In this document: in pieces, positions 22,661 to 35,253 of the stretch
How positions within the stretch are numbered: the first letter of the stretch is position 1
Layout of the letters: every line of letters starts with the position of its first letter
Assembly (NCBI RefSeq): GCF_947179165.1
Contig: NC_077248.1
Location: 7,995,256-8,059,255, forward strand
Direction of reading: 5' to 3'
DNA from: Solanum dulcamara
Taxonomy: Eukaryota > Streptophyta > Magnoliopsida > Solanales > Solanaceae
Length of the DNA: 64,000 nucleotides
Program-made: the position numbers and the translations under genes
The notes under the pieces: model-generated
Databases searched by the model: none
What the model saw: the letters and a program-made list of their open reading frames with translations, nothing else
What the model was told of the DNA's origin: nothing

Positions 22661-23047
22661 GCAAACTAGAGTTATTATTACACGAAAAAAATAATTTACT
22701 TAAACAATACTAAAGTCATTATACATCAAAGATCAAACGATCAAATCTTTATACAAAAAAAAACCCAAACTTAACAATTGAGGAACTGCCCGGGGAGGGG
22801 TGCTAGAAAATTATATACCAAAATTGAAGTGTTGAGCTTGAGAAAATGATAAGCAATACTAGAGTTATTATTACACGAAAAAGTGATTTACTTAAACAAT
22901 ACTAAAGTCATTATACACCAAAGATCAAAAGATCAAATCTTTATAGCAAAAAAAATAACCTCAAGCTCAACAATTGAAGAACTACCCGGGGAGAGGGTAC
23001 TAGAAAATTATATACCAAAATTGAAGTGTTGGGCTTGAGAAAATGAT
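22661..23047. repeat. Tandem duplication of about 193 bp
   Basis: Two adjacent copies (22661-22850 and 22853-23047) share ACTAGAGTTATTATTACACG at the start, a CCCGGGGAG core, and GAAGTGTTGRGCTTGAGAAA at the end. They differ by few substitutions and small A-run indels, so the duplication is fairly recent. Confidence 0.9.
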
Positions 23048-23459
23048 AAAGTTAAAAACATTAAGTTAGTTAAAATTTAATAAAATATTTATATTTTACT
23101 TATGAATAATAAATAAATAATTGTGAAATTTATATATAATTTCTCAGTCTGGTTTGACTATTTTCGTGGTTCATTTTTAGTAAAACCAAAACTAAAATCA
23201 AATAGTATCGATTTTCAAAGTTTAAAATCAAATCAATTTTCAATTTTTTTAATCGGTTTAGTTCGGATTACGGTTCAGTTTGATTTTTAAACCATAATCA
23301 TGAAGAACCCTACCCTACTTTAGAGCTATATTTATTCCTCACCCATTAAAATTTCATTTTCAACTTTAGAAAAGTTCAAATTCCAGAACTCAAAATTTTA
23401 AATTTTGACGTTAGATTCTAACATGGGTTTGTTTATCTTTTTTGAAATAATTAATATTA
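23048..23459. other. AT-rich spacer without recognisable features
   Basis: No supported reading frame. 23160-23290 has several AAAATCAAAT-type words and reads as low-complexity DNA. Confidence 0.5.
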
Positions 23460-23702
23460 CTACCTCCGTCCGAACTAATGTGGTACAATTTAAACTTTAA
23501 GAATCAAAATTTTATATTTTGAAATGAAATCTTTAAATTTTTTAAAATAAAATTTACATATTTAAAAATTATGTAAAAAAGAATACGACAAGTCATAATA
23601 TTGTCAATTCAAATTTTTTAAAAGGCATATTAAAAATTAAGATTAAATAATTGTTTGACTCTCAAAATTCGAAAAATATCAAATAAATTGGGACAAATGG
23701 AG
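23460..23702. mobile_element. Stowaway-like MITE
   Basis: The element starts CTACCTCCGTCC after TA and ends GGGACAAATGGAG before TA, close to the CTCCCTCCGTCC terminal repeats and TA target of Stowaway (Tc1/mariner) MITEs. The body is AT-rich and has no coding capacity. About 130 bp beyond its right end is also shared with the related element at 51227-51466. Confidence 0.75.
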
Positions 23703-24575
23703 TACAAGATATTAAATTATTCATGTAGTAAATAAAGCATCCCGCAAAATTAACTTGTTCAACACATAATTGATTTGTATAATTTTACGTTTGTTTACAG
23801 TAGATATGACATTCATGCATGTACCTGCTCATGATAAAAAAAATACCAATGACGAGCTATAACAATTTGAAAATTACATCTTAATTTTTTTTTAAAAAAA
23901 TGTAGCTATTCAACTGCAAATAATATGCGATTATGCTGATGGCTCAATATTTCATTTATTTTACAGCATTTTCTCTACAACAGTTTGTATGCTAAAATGC
24001 TAACTTGAGATTGTTGGTTAATTAAGTGGACGTTTAACCATGTTTAACTGTGACATTCGAAAAAAGTAGTTTCTATTTTCAAAGTAAAAAATGATATTTG
24101 AAAATTGGAATTGTGTTTGACAATGGTACAAATTGAAATTGCTTTTTATTTTTATTTTTTGTGAATAATTTGAAAAAAAAAAGTGAAAAAGTTGAATTCC
24201 GAAAATGTATTTTTTGGAGTTCAATTGCAAAAAGAAAGTGAAAAATTTAATGATCAAACACCCCTAGACAAAAATAGAAGGCTATTTGGACATAAAGAAA
24301 ACAATAAGCTTTTTTATTTGGCTAATGCCTTGTTGTAAGCTACATACAAACTAGAATTGAATTCCATTTTTATTTTTGTCTCGAAAAAAATTAAATTCTT
24401 CAATTTGTGGTTTCATTAGGTCCGAGCTAGAGGTGTTTTTTCTCCACATATACAAAATAGGCCGTTGCAATAATAGTCATCTATAAAGCCACAAAGAGAT
24501 TTACAAACCGTGGGATCTTTGTCACAACAACAAGGGGAAATATCCTTTGAAATATCTAACAAATAAAATTTCATA

Positions 24576-24617
<42 letters not shown>

Positions 24618-26354
24618 ATTAATAAATGTGTTTCATATCAAAGAACAAGAAGTTTACAAAATGATTGTGGAAAAGTGTATGATATTCAGGTACTAAAAAT
24701 TTAAAGCAAGTAAAAGACTTACAGAGTCTTATCATCATAAAGATGAGCAGAAAAGCCAATATTTTGAAAGTCATATCTTAATTTTTGGTGTAAAGCTCAA
24801 TAAGCCACTTGAAAGTAATTTATTCAGGTGTTTGACGATGATTTTTATTTTCCTTTGTGTGGACTATTTTTATAGTATAGTTGGTCAACAATTTAAGAAA
24901 AATAATATTTTGTAAATCTTGTAACAGATTTTTCTTCCTTTTTTTGGTCAATTACATTTATGTTAACATGACAATATTTGATTGAGATCGTAATGTACAT
25001 GTCTTGTACGCGTAACGGGCTTGGATTTTGATTTGATTGAACATGTTATTGCATTTTGACATGTGGCATAATCCTATTGTTTTTTAATTTAACTTGGCAT
25101 GCCATGTCATTTGACACGTGGCACCATAATAAGAAATCATCTAAATGGCTGCATGTATATGTAATGTATTGATATAATATAAATAACGTATAATCATATA
25201 TGCATAATATATATATATATATATATATATATACACGTACACACCTATATTGTTATACAAAATTTATATCATTTTATATAATTAAGAAAATAAAAATAAA
25301 GAAAAACTGAGGGACTGTCTTTTGCCTTGATTTCTTGGTCCGGGACAATCCCTTGGTTTTTTCTTCGTCGATTTTCACACACTTTTTAGTATTGTTAATT
25401 TTGACAAGTTTTTTTTATTTTTTTATTTCTATGATCACGATATCTATGTTTGTGTATGCAACTTGATGCATCCTATTTCGAACTGATCAAAATAATTAAA
25501 GTCATCATCTAATATTTAGGAATAAATTAGAAAATCCTTTTTTCCAAGTGTAAACTTTTGTTTAAGCCTACAAAATCTATGAGATTTTAATTAAGAACTT
25601 TATTTACTTCAAAAGAAATGTGATAAACATTCCTCAGAGTCTATCTAAAAATCGTGTTTATAAACTTAGTTATAATATACTCGAGGGGATTATCCAAAAA
25701 AATCAACATGTTCTTAAAGAAAAGTTAAAGAAAAAATTAAGTTAACAAAAGTAAGATGGAAGGAGGTTAAAATAGTTATTGAATAGAAAAGGTGTATTTT
25801 AGTACATTATGAATATATGTGATATACACAGTAATGTGTGTAGAGGATGTGAGGAAGTATGCATGTTTTATATATAGTGTATATAAGGTGTATAGATATG
25901 GATGTTATATGCTTATGGTAAAAGAATCTTATTGTTTTATATATAGTGTATATATAGTTTACTTTACTACTTATATATAAGACAGTAACGCCAGCTACTT
26001 TTAGTTGTAGGGGGATCATTTTTAGATTGCAGCTCTATATTTTGTAGCTTTTTCATTGATGTCCACGTGGGTGTCTTGAAAAAAGCTCCTAATTGATTTG
26101 CTTTCAATGAAATTTCTTTTAGTTGGAAATTTTGTTTATTTTGGTGGAGATTCTTATTGATTTATTTTTTTGGGTTTTGGGCTCTTATATTAAAATTTTT
26201 ATTTGTTTTAAAATTTCAATTTTAACTATCATTACTTTATGTAATTACTTGACACTAAGGATAGCATAAGGGAAAAAGTAATAACATTCACTTTAATTTA
26301 AAGACAAATGGAGTAATACATATTATTTGAAAATTACGTTAAAATTACTATAAA
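23703..26354. other. AT-rich spacer with microsatellites
   Basis: No gene was recognised. Contents: the flank shared with 51467-51600 (23703-23840); a 24000-24270 stretch with weak inverted ends (GGACGTTTAACCATG against CATTAA..AAACACCCC) that could be a decayed MITE; (ATT)n at 24579-24614; (AT)n at 25206-25232; and a TTTGACACGTGGCACC stretch with a G-box near 25115, with no gene nearby. Near 26305, GACAAATGGAGTA resembles a lone Stowaway end. Confidence 0.45.
24579..24614. repeat. (ATT)n microsatellite
   Basis: About twelve ATT units. Confidence 0.95.
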
Positions 26355-26856
26355 TTACTAGTATACTATTGCTTATGTTTACTGATACTACACTTGCTCT
26401 TTCCTTATTGAGTACAAGTCATCTTTAGGCGTCTGCTGACAGACCTCAACTAGGAGACCAATGATCGTTTGAATTCAAGGGTGAGCCAGCTCTTTCAGGC
26501 TGACGTGAATTCTTTTAGGCTCTTAGTCCAATCTTTTCACACTTAGACTTTTCTGACTTCTTTTTATTATAGTTTTGGGGTTGTAACCCTTTACTCTTAA
26601 ACTTATTATCTATTAGATTTGGTACAATAACTTTCAAGTTCTAAGGAGTTGACTTCCGCATGATTGAACTTTTGAGGTTTCTTGCTTGAATTTATTTCCT
26701 AATTTTATGAGAATTCAACTTAAAACTTATATAAAAACTATTTCCACATCTTTTATGTATGCTTTAATGTTAGGACGTTAGTTTGGGGTGTAGTTTTGGT
26801 TCTCCCACCAGAGAGTTAGTGTGGGTGCCACTCCCGACCCAGTTTGAATCATAACA
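26355..26856 (+). repeat. 5' LTR remnant of the gypsy element
   Basis: It aligns to the reverse complement of about 28388-28880 in the solo LTR, from TACTAGTA..TATT through GAGTACA and TTTTGGGGTTGTA to the end at ATAACA. The 5' part of the LTR is missing. What follows at 26857 is already gag-like sequence, so an internal deletion begins at the LTR border. Confidence 0.75.
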
Positions 26857-28387
26857 AAGTTGATTCTTACTCTTGAAATTCAGGTAGACTGGCATTTGCA
26901 GCCCGACCAATTCAGTCAGCCATGCCCTCTTCTATGGGTGGTTACTCAGGAACTCCACAACAGAATCCTACTCAGGATGGTTAGGAAGGTTTTTTTCCAT
27001 CAGGCAACATGTTAGTCCTTGACCGCAGTTGTTATAATTGTGGAGAACCAGGGCACACGAAGAGAAATTGTCCCCACCCTCGCATGACTGACTCCAGGCA
27101 ACAGTAGACCAGAGCAGTCATACCGACAGGCAGAAGTACTAATAGTAGGGGATGTCCACAAGCTAGGTGAGGAGGAAATCAGAGAGGTCGTGAAAACGGT
27201 AATGTAGGTAGAGGAGCAGAGCATCCAGGCAGAGAGGTTTTCCGTCGGGATGACAGGGCACAATTTTATGCCTTTTCGTGTATAACAGAGGCTAAGGCGT
27301 CTGATGCAGTGATCACATGTACTATTCTTCTATGTAAAAGTACTATTCTTTTATGTGATCAGATGTCTACTGTCTTGTTTGATACGGGTTTTACCTACTC
27401 CTATGTGTCAGTACAGTTTGCCTTGGGTTTTGATATGATTGATTCCCCGTCCATGTTTCTATTCTAGTTGGAGAGTCTGTTGTAGTCACCCATGTTATGT
27501 TTATGGGGTTTCTAACCTAGGTTGACTTGGTGATCTAGGATATAATTGATTTTGATATGATCTTAGGCATGACTTGGTTGTCCCCCTATTATATTATGCT
27601 TAACTGTAATGCTAAGACTGTGACTTTAGAGATCCCATGTAGAAAAAGATTAGAGTGAAGATGGGTGTATAAGCCTAAGCCAACTAAGATTGTCTCTTTC
27701 ATCCGGGCTAGAAAACTTTTGGGGTTGGGTTATTTTACACCCTTGGCTCATATTCGGGATGTCGAAGCTGAGTCCCACTCTATTGAGTCTATTTCTATAG
27801 TGTCTGAGTTTAAGAAAGTGTTTCATACCGATTTGCCTAGTATGCCTCCGAATAGAGTTATAAATTTCTGTATTGATTTGAAGCTAGGCACCCGTCCAAT
27901 CTATATTCCTCCTTATCGCATGACTTCGACATAATTAAGGGAGCTGAGGGCTCAAATTCAAGAACTCCTTGATAAGGATTTTATCCATCCTAGTGCTTTC
28001 TCGTGGGGTGCTCCAATTTTGTTTGTTAAGAAGAAGGATGACAGTATGAAAATGTGCATAGATTATCGGCAGCTGAATAGGGTCACCATTCGAAATAAGT
28101 ACTCGTTGCCTCGTATAGATGATATCTTTGACCAGTTGTAAGGTGCATAAATATTATTTAAAATTGATCTAAGGTCTGGCTACCATAAGCTAAAGATTAG
28201 TCTTGAGAATGTATCTAAAATGACATTTAAAACTCGGTATGGACACTATGAATTTTTATTAATATCGTTTGGGCTGACCAATGCATCTGCAGCCTTCATG
28301 AGTTTGATGAATAGAGTGTTCAAATCATTCTTGCATTCCTTTTTAATTGTTTCCATATATGATATTTTGGTCTATTTGAAGAGTAAG

Positions 28388-30230
28388 TGTCATGGATCTG
28401 ACCCGCTGTGATTGACACCCACTCTAACCCTCCGGTAAGATAACCACTACTATAACCCAACTAAGTGGTAATAACAAGAGATAGACATTTAAAGATGTGG
28501 AAACAAGTTTAAATATTAGTTTAAAAGGTGAGTTTCCATAAAACTCAGTAATGTAACAAACCAAACATAAACAATGCGGAAATATAACTCCCTAGAATTT
28601 GAAAGTCATTTTACCAAAACTCTACTAAACAACAAGTCTAAAGAAAAGGAGATACAACCCCAAAAACCATAAAATAAACAAGAGTTTGAAATGTCTAAGT
28701 ACTAAAAGAAAGGACCAAGATCGAAGAGAATTCATGGAAGCCTAAAAGAATTGACTCATCTTTAAACTCTAAAAATCAGCGATGTCCTAACTGAGGTCTC
28801 TCACCAAGTACCTGAAGATGCCATGTACTCAACAAAGAAAGAGTAAGTGCAGTATTAGTACACAAAATAATGGTGTACTAGTAGGATCACTGGCTATTCC
28901 AGTAAGTGAAATATAAGCAGGTAATCACAACACAGTAAACATACAAATACAGAATATTTTACCACTTATCATCTCATAATCAATACATATACATAGATTA
29001 AAAATCTCAATTCCAATGCAATAATCAAATAATGGCTCTCTCATGGAACCTATACTCAAACTATTAGTGTGTCGGAACATGACATCCGATCCAATAATGT
29101 GTCGGAACAGGACACCTGGGCCAATATTAAATCAGAACGTGACACCCAATCTAATTATGTATCGCAATGTGACACTCGATCCAATTATGTATTGGAACAT
29201 GACACCCAATCCAATCAACCACAATCACAATCATAATGAATAGTCTCACAAAGTTACAACCATCAAGTAACAGGTTCATTGCATGCATTTGATCATAAAC
29301 AATCATTTCATTTGGTTTGTTTCATCTTTTCCTACTCATATACATACATGCATACAATAAAGCAGTTAACAGGAATATATGACACAGACGGAAAGACAAA
29401 TCATCACCTACCTTAAAACCAAGCCTTGGAAACTCTAAACAGTTGGAGAATTCCCTTTCCAAAGTCTTTTGACTTGTTCTTGGTCTAAAAAAACTACACA
29501 TATGCAAAGGTTCAATAAAGTGACTTAATTTAATTGGATTATATCATAATACTAACCTTTAGCCAAGTTCCTAATCCTAACACCCAACTAAGGCTTTTTC
29601 CACCATTAATTTCAAGCTCAAAACCCTCTCCCAAGGATAATTCATCATGATTCTAGGTTCAAAGAATCGAAATACGGATTAAGGGAGTAATTAACTTACC
29701 TTTGGCGTGAGAATTCAAGAAAAAATGATAAGAAACTACCATAGGTCACCCCTTAGCTCTCAAGAACGAGGTTTGCAGAAAAATAACATTTTTGGGACTT
29801 TTCCTATTTTTGGTCGCAATTGGCCGGCTACAGCGAGCCTATCCGCTAAAACGACCCCTCCTTGGTGAAATTAATCCCGCTCTAGTGGGCTGCACAGAGA
29901 TAAAAAGTCAGAATTTGAGTCCCAAGCTCCCATTTTACAACATACTCTCACTCATGATGTTCTAAAATCAACAATTCACGTCAAAATTAATTACTGGAGT
30001 TTTACTTGCCCGAATTCAATTTTGTAAATCCGTAAAGGATCCTTATCATCTTGGCTATCAACTTAAAATTAAATCTTCCATTCATTATTGAATTATCCTA
30101 GACCTCACCTGACTCAAATTTTATCTAAGTTTGGTCTAGGTTCAAAATTTCCAAGTCACTACTCAGAAGTTTCTTGGCCCAAATTCCTTTTCCATTAGTT
30201 TATCCATAACGATAGGGATATGTCAATACA
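28388..30230 (-). mobile_element. Solo LTR of a gypsy element, 1843 bp, inserted in the reverse transcriptase
   Basis: The insert has TGTCATGG...CAATACA ends and is flanked by a perfect 5-bp duplication GTAAG (28383-28387 and 30231-30235). Removing insert and one GTAAG would bring the two reverse transcriptase halves together at the expected place. It contains no coding remains. On the minus strand it aligns with both LTR remnants of the host element, so an element of the same family inserted in opposite orientation and then recombined to a single LTR. It contains about six degenerate 28-30 bp repeats (29065-29215) of the type GGAACATGACACCCAATCCA. Confidence 0.9.
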
Positions 30231-31862
30231 GTAAGGAAGAAACAGACCATCTTCGTATTTTTTTAGGTTTCCTAGGAAAGCATAAATTGTATGCAAAATT
30301 TTCTATACCAGAATGATTGTCTTCTATGGCCTTTTTGGGGCATGTGGTTTGAATGAAAGGTGTTATGCTATCCCCAAAAGATTGAGGCTATCAAGAACTG
30401 GGTACGACTTAGTTTTATGATTGAGGTTAGAAGTTTTATAGGGTTGTCGAGCTATTATAGGCACTTCGTGGAGAACATTGCTTCTATTGCCACGCACTTG
30501 ACTAGGTTAACTCAAAAGGAGGTATTGTTTGAGCTGACTGGCGAATGTGAAGAGAGCTTTCAAAAGCTTAGGACTCTTCTGACCACGACACCTATTCTGA
30601 CACCTCCTACTGAAGGTAAGAATTTTATTGTTTATTGTGATGCTTCACTTTCCGGTTTGGGTGCTATGTTGATGCAGGATAAGAATGTCATAAACCATGC
30701 CTAGCGACACTTGAAGGTTCATGAGAGACACTACTCGATGCATGATTTGGAGTTGGCACCAGTAGTATTTGCTCTCAAGATTTGGGAATATTATTTGTAT
30801 GGTGTCAAATGCGAAGTGTTTATTGATCATCATAGTCTTCAACATGTATTCACTCAGAAGAACTTGAATCTAAGAAGGCAAATATGGATGGAGTTGCTTA
30901 AAGATTATGATGTTACCATTCGATATCATCCGGATAATGCTAATGTGGTGGCATATGCGTTAAGCTAGAAATTAGTGAGTATAGGCAGCCTAGCTTGTAT
31001 GGGTGTTTCTAAGCGACCCTTGGCTAGAGAGATTCAGGCTTTTGGAGACCAAGTTTATGAAGCTAAGCATTTTAGAAAAAGGTGGTGTGATGACCAGTAT
31101 TAAGGTTAGACTCACTTTCATTGAAGAGATCAAAGCTAAGAAATTTGAAGATGAGAACTTGAATGAGATTACAAAGAAGGTATTGTCTGGCAACGCACAT
31201 GATGTAGCTCTTAAAACAGGTGGAGTGGTCAGTTTTAGGGGAAGGATTTGTGTTCCTAGGTAGATGAATTAATTTTAAAAGTGTTGACGCAGTCTCATGG
31301 TTCATGATATTCTATCCATCCTGGTGTGACCAAGATCTATTAGGATTTGAAGTGGCTCTATTCATGGCCTAATATGAAGAAAGACCTAGCCGAGTTTGTG
31401 GTCAAGTGTCAAATCTGTCAGCAAGTGAAGTATGAGCATCAAAGACCTGCAGGTTTTATTTCAAAGGATGCTCATTCCTGAATGGTAGTGGGAACTAATA
31501 GCTATGGATTTTGTGGTGGGTCTTTCTAAGACCTTGGGAAAGTTTAACTTTATCTGAGTTGTGGTTGACAGACTGACGAAATCTTCCCATTTTATTTTGG
31601 TTAGAGTGAATTATAATGCGCAACAGTTAGCAAAGGTCTATTTAAAAGAGATAGTAAGGTTGCACAGGGTGCCTCTTTCTACCATCTCAGACCGTGGTAC
31701 GCAGTTACATCAAAGTTTTGGGGAAAATTACATGAGGAGTTGGGCATTGAACTTACTTTCAGCACAATCTTTAATCCATAGACTGATGGGCAGTTGGGAA
31801 GAATAATTTAAGTGTTGGAAGATATGTTGAGGGCATGTATGATCGACTTTTAACATTGGGGT

Positions 31863-34405
31863 TGTAACACCCCAATTTATTTTTAAGAATTATTTATTTA
31901 TTTATTTTAAGTTATATTTTGGATGATCTGACTTTAGGAGGGCATAACCCTATCAAAATTTGAAATTTGGGAAAACCCATAAAATGAAAGTTGTAGATAA
32001 TTGAAATACCTTTCCAACCATAGGTCATGGGCTTATATACGACATCGGAATAAAAAGTTATGGACATTGCAAGGCAGAAGGGTCAAGATAGGAAGAAAAT
32101 TTGGCCCAACCCGATTCCAAATCGGGTCAGCCCATATTTATTTCCATGTAAGAGATAAGTTCAGCCTTATCTCTTTCCTTTCATCCAAAATATTTCCAGA
32201 ACACCATAGAAATATAGAGAGATATAGAGAGAGTGAATTAAAATTCATTTTTGACCCAAATTCGAGTTCCGATTTCAAAAGCTCATGAAGAGAAAAACGT
32301 TGCACGTTGCGTTGTCTTCATTTTGAGCTAAAAATCAGAGAAGAAGGAGTGTATTAAGGTGGTTGACTTATACTTCAAGGTAAGATTTAGTTGTTGTTTT
32401 TCCTTATTATCAAACTTGTTTAGAGATTTAACGGATTAGAACGGAGAAAATAGTGTTATAAACTTGTTTGTTGCTTTGTTGGAATTTATGGATTAGGGGA
32501 TGTTTTGGTTGGATTAAATGGGTGGAATTAGTTAAGTTATGAAGTAGAATGATTGTTTATATTGTTGTTGATGTTCTTGATAAGTTGTTGTTGTCGAAAT
32601 TGGGGGAATAAACTTTGGTTGCAAACCCGTTTTTGGTTGGGACTGCTGTTAGTAATTGTAGTATAACTCCTTGTATAAAACTTAGTTTTGAGTGATTCAA
32701 GATGTTTTGGAAAGATATTTCATAGGGCTATAACTTTTATTTAGGATCCAAAATCCAGTTTTGCTTTTATTGACTCGAAAAAGGGTGATGAAGTACAGGG
32801 GAGGTGCTGCCCAGATTTTGGTCTAAAAGTCCTACATGGACTGCTGTGGGTATTTTGAGCATATCTTGTTGTACATAATTGCTGTAGGGGTGATTCAAAG
32901 TTGTATATGACCCTAAGACATATCGCTATAACTTTCTTTGAGGACACAAAGCCTAATTATCCCATTTACCCCTTCGAAACTGAGCAGCAATACAAGACAG
33001 TAGTGCTGCCCAGAATTTCTGTTTTGATATTTTGGGTTGATTTTCAGTGATTTTATGTTTAGTTTTGATATGTTGGAGCTTTTAAACTTAAGTAGATGTT
33101 TGATTGTGTATTTAAGGTGTATATTCTCTTATACAAGCTAAGAGGAATTGTTTGACGAAGTGGATTTTGGTTGATCTATGACATAGAGAAATTGAACTCC
33201 GCGAGTGGTGGTAGAACTTGTTGTATGCTAAAACGCCAAGGTTCGTGTATAAACTTGAACTTGAAATATTTTATTTTTCTGAAATTTAAAGTATTTTGTT
33301 GGGTTGTTTCCTTACTCCTTGTTTTGTATTTTGGTATGACTATTATCTCAAGTATTGCAAAACTTTCGTTAAATCGCCCATTTGTACGAATTGCTTGATC
33401 ATTTTGCATTCTTGTTGGGAATTTGTCCTTCTTGTTACGGTGACTTGTCATCGATATTGGCATGCCTCTCGATTCAGATTTTGCCCATCTTGACTTTGGA
33501 GTTACATTTCGTCTTAACGATGGATTTTCGTCCATTTTTGAGTACGAGTGAAAAGCCACTTTCAACATGGTCTTTGATCTTCTTGATATTGGGTGACGAC
33601 CCTTCTTGATATGGACACTTCTTGATTTGGGGTCTTCGGTCCGTCTTGATATTGATTGTGCTTAGTGTGAAGGCATGACGTACATATGGGGTGAAATTGG
33701 TTATTTGACTACTCTTTTGAATTGAATTATAAGCATTCTTGGTACTTAAGCCTGTGAATATTAGTATTGGTATTTTGAAACTCTCTAAGATTTGTATTTG
33801 ATACTTGATATACTTGTTCACTTGGACTTAATGCTACCTTATTGAACCGTTTATGATGAAAAAGAAAATTGAGAATTTTTAATGGCTCTAAGTCCAAAGG
33901 TTATAGACCACTAAGCTTTATGCTTAGCGATAGTTGTTTCCTATCGTAGGTGATATGCAAGGCGGGATATGAAGATGGTCATGTGGAGTAGACTTTTTGG
34001 GAGCTCTTTTGAAGATCACATATGCATATACATCTAGTTTTTGTATATTATTTTGGGGACTTGTACATGATACATGTGTGACACTTATATACGAAATTTT
34101 TAAAGGCTTGTAACTTAAACCATGTGACTAATTTTGTTATTTTAGAGTGTGCTTTTAACTCAAGTAATGTAATATACTAGGTCATATTTTGACTTGTCAT
34201 TATGCACGAAGGAATATAATATTTTTATGATAATTACTTATTTGAAGTTTTGTGTATTTTATGAACCTGAAGTATTGTTGAATTGGAAATCATTTTTTTA
34301 AATAAAACTCATATATTGTTTTTCAATAAGTTTTTTTTAGGGTAAAATAATAGAAATAATTAGTTTTGTTTCGTAAGTGGTATTCTCCTAAAAGGGGATG
34401 CTACA
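31863..34405 (+). mobile_element. Solo LTR of another gypsy family, 2543 bp, inserted in the integrase
   Basis: The insert begins TGTAACACCCC and ends GGGGATGCTACA. The flanks are GGGGT (31858-31862) and GGGAT (34406-34410), a 5-bp duplication with one change; skipping the insert restores the integrase order H-W-D-K-F. There is no coding content of a retroelement inside. It includes degenerate CTTGATATTGG / GACGACCC repeats at about 33560-33650. Many short frames inside (for example 33171-33398) are without known domains. Confidence 0.85.
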
Positions 34406-34930
34406 GGGATAAATTTCTACATTTGTGTGAGTTCTCCCATAACAATAGTTATCACTCTGGCGTTGATATGGCACCATTCGATGCAATTTATGAAAGGGAA
34501 TATAGATCACCTATAGGGTGGTTTGACTCTAGAGATATGAACCCTTTGGGAGTTTATCTGGTGAGGGATGCTCAAGATAAGGTAAGGAACATCTAAGCTA
34601 AGCTTCTAGCAACCCGGAGTTGGTAGAAAGATTATGTAGATCGCAAGGTGAGGGATATGACATTCTAAGTAGTTGAATAGGTTCTTCTGAAGATGTCACC
34701 CATAAAGGTGTTATGAGATTTGACAAGAAGGAAAAGCTTAGTCTTCGCTATATTGGCCCGTTCGAGATTTTTAATTGTTTAGGGCCAAAGGATTATACGT
34801 TGGTTCTACCACCTAGTTTATTTGGAGTTCATCCAACATTTATGTTTATATGTTGGAGAAATATCATATGGATGGAGATTATATCATTAAGTGGACTCAG
34901 TTTTGTTAGACAAATATATTCAGTGTGAAC

Positions 34931-35005
34931 AAGGGGTAGTTCGGTGCACTAAAGCTCCCGCTATGCGCATAGTCCAGAAAAGAGTCCGATCATAAATATC
35001 TTTAA
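34931..35005 (-). mobile_element. 5'-truncated SINE fragment resembling the Au family
   Basis: Contains TTCGGTGCACTAAAGCTCCC, matching the 3' end of the SINE at 19146-19330 in the same orientation. It interrupts the gypsy coding region between integrase and chromodomain-like tail. GTGTGAACAA before and ATGTGAGGAA after look like a decayed target duplication. Confidence 0.7.
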
Positions 35006-35253
35006 TGTGAGGAAGAACCAATTGCAATTCTTAATCGTAACGTTCGAAAGTTGAGGACCAAAGAGATTAAATCGGTGTATACGTAAAAGTTCAATGAAAG
35101 CATTGTTCGGTTAAGGATGCTAATTTGGGAAATCGAGAAGGACATGCAAGACAAGTATCCTCAGTTGTTCAATGATTCGGGTACTACTCTTCTTTGCCTT
35201 AGCCTAGTTTTCCTATTTTGATCACTTGGGGATTAGTGATGGATAAATTGGTA

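Larger units (their letters stand above)
26857..35230 (+). pseudogene. Ty3/gypsy gag-pol pseudogene, interrupted
   Basis: Zinc knuckle C-Y-N-C-G-E-P-G-H-T-K-R-N-C at 27030-27071. Protease active site D-T-G at 27381-27389. Reverse transcriptase from about 27940 to 28382 and, after a solo LTR, from 30236; the catalytic I-D-D motif reads I-Y-D (about 28360), so the first aspartate is lost. RNase H at about 30600-30966 (Y-C-D-A-S, H-D-L-E-L-A). Integrase at 31003-31862 and, after a second solo LTR, 34406-34930, with I-S-D-R-G-T at about 31684. A chromodomain-like tail (W-E-I-E-K-D-M, K-Y-P-Q-L-F) lies at 35010-35190, after a SINE fragment. Stops and frame shifts occur in every part; no protein can be made. 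Confidence 0.9.

Noticed and set aside
31003..31263. Separate gene of 86 residues
   Set aside because: It is the N-terminal part of the gypsy integrase region in a broken frame.
33171..33821. Several overlapping frames of 65-130 residues
   Set aside because: All lie inside the solo LTR at 31863-34405 and have no recognisable domains.
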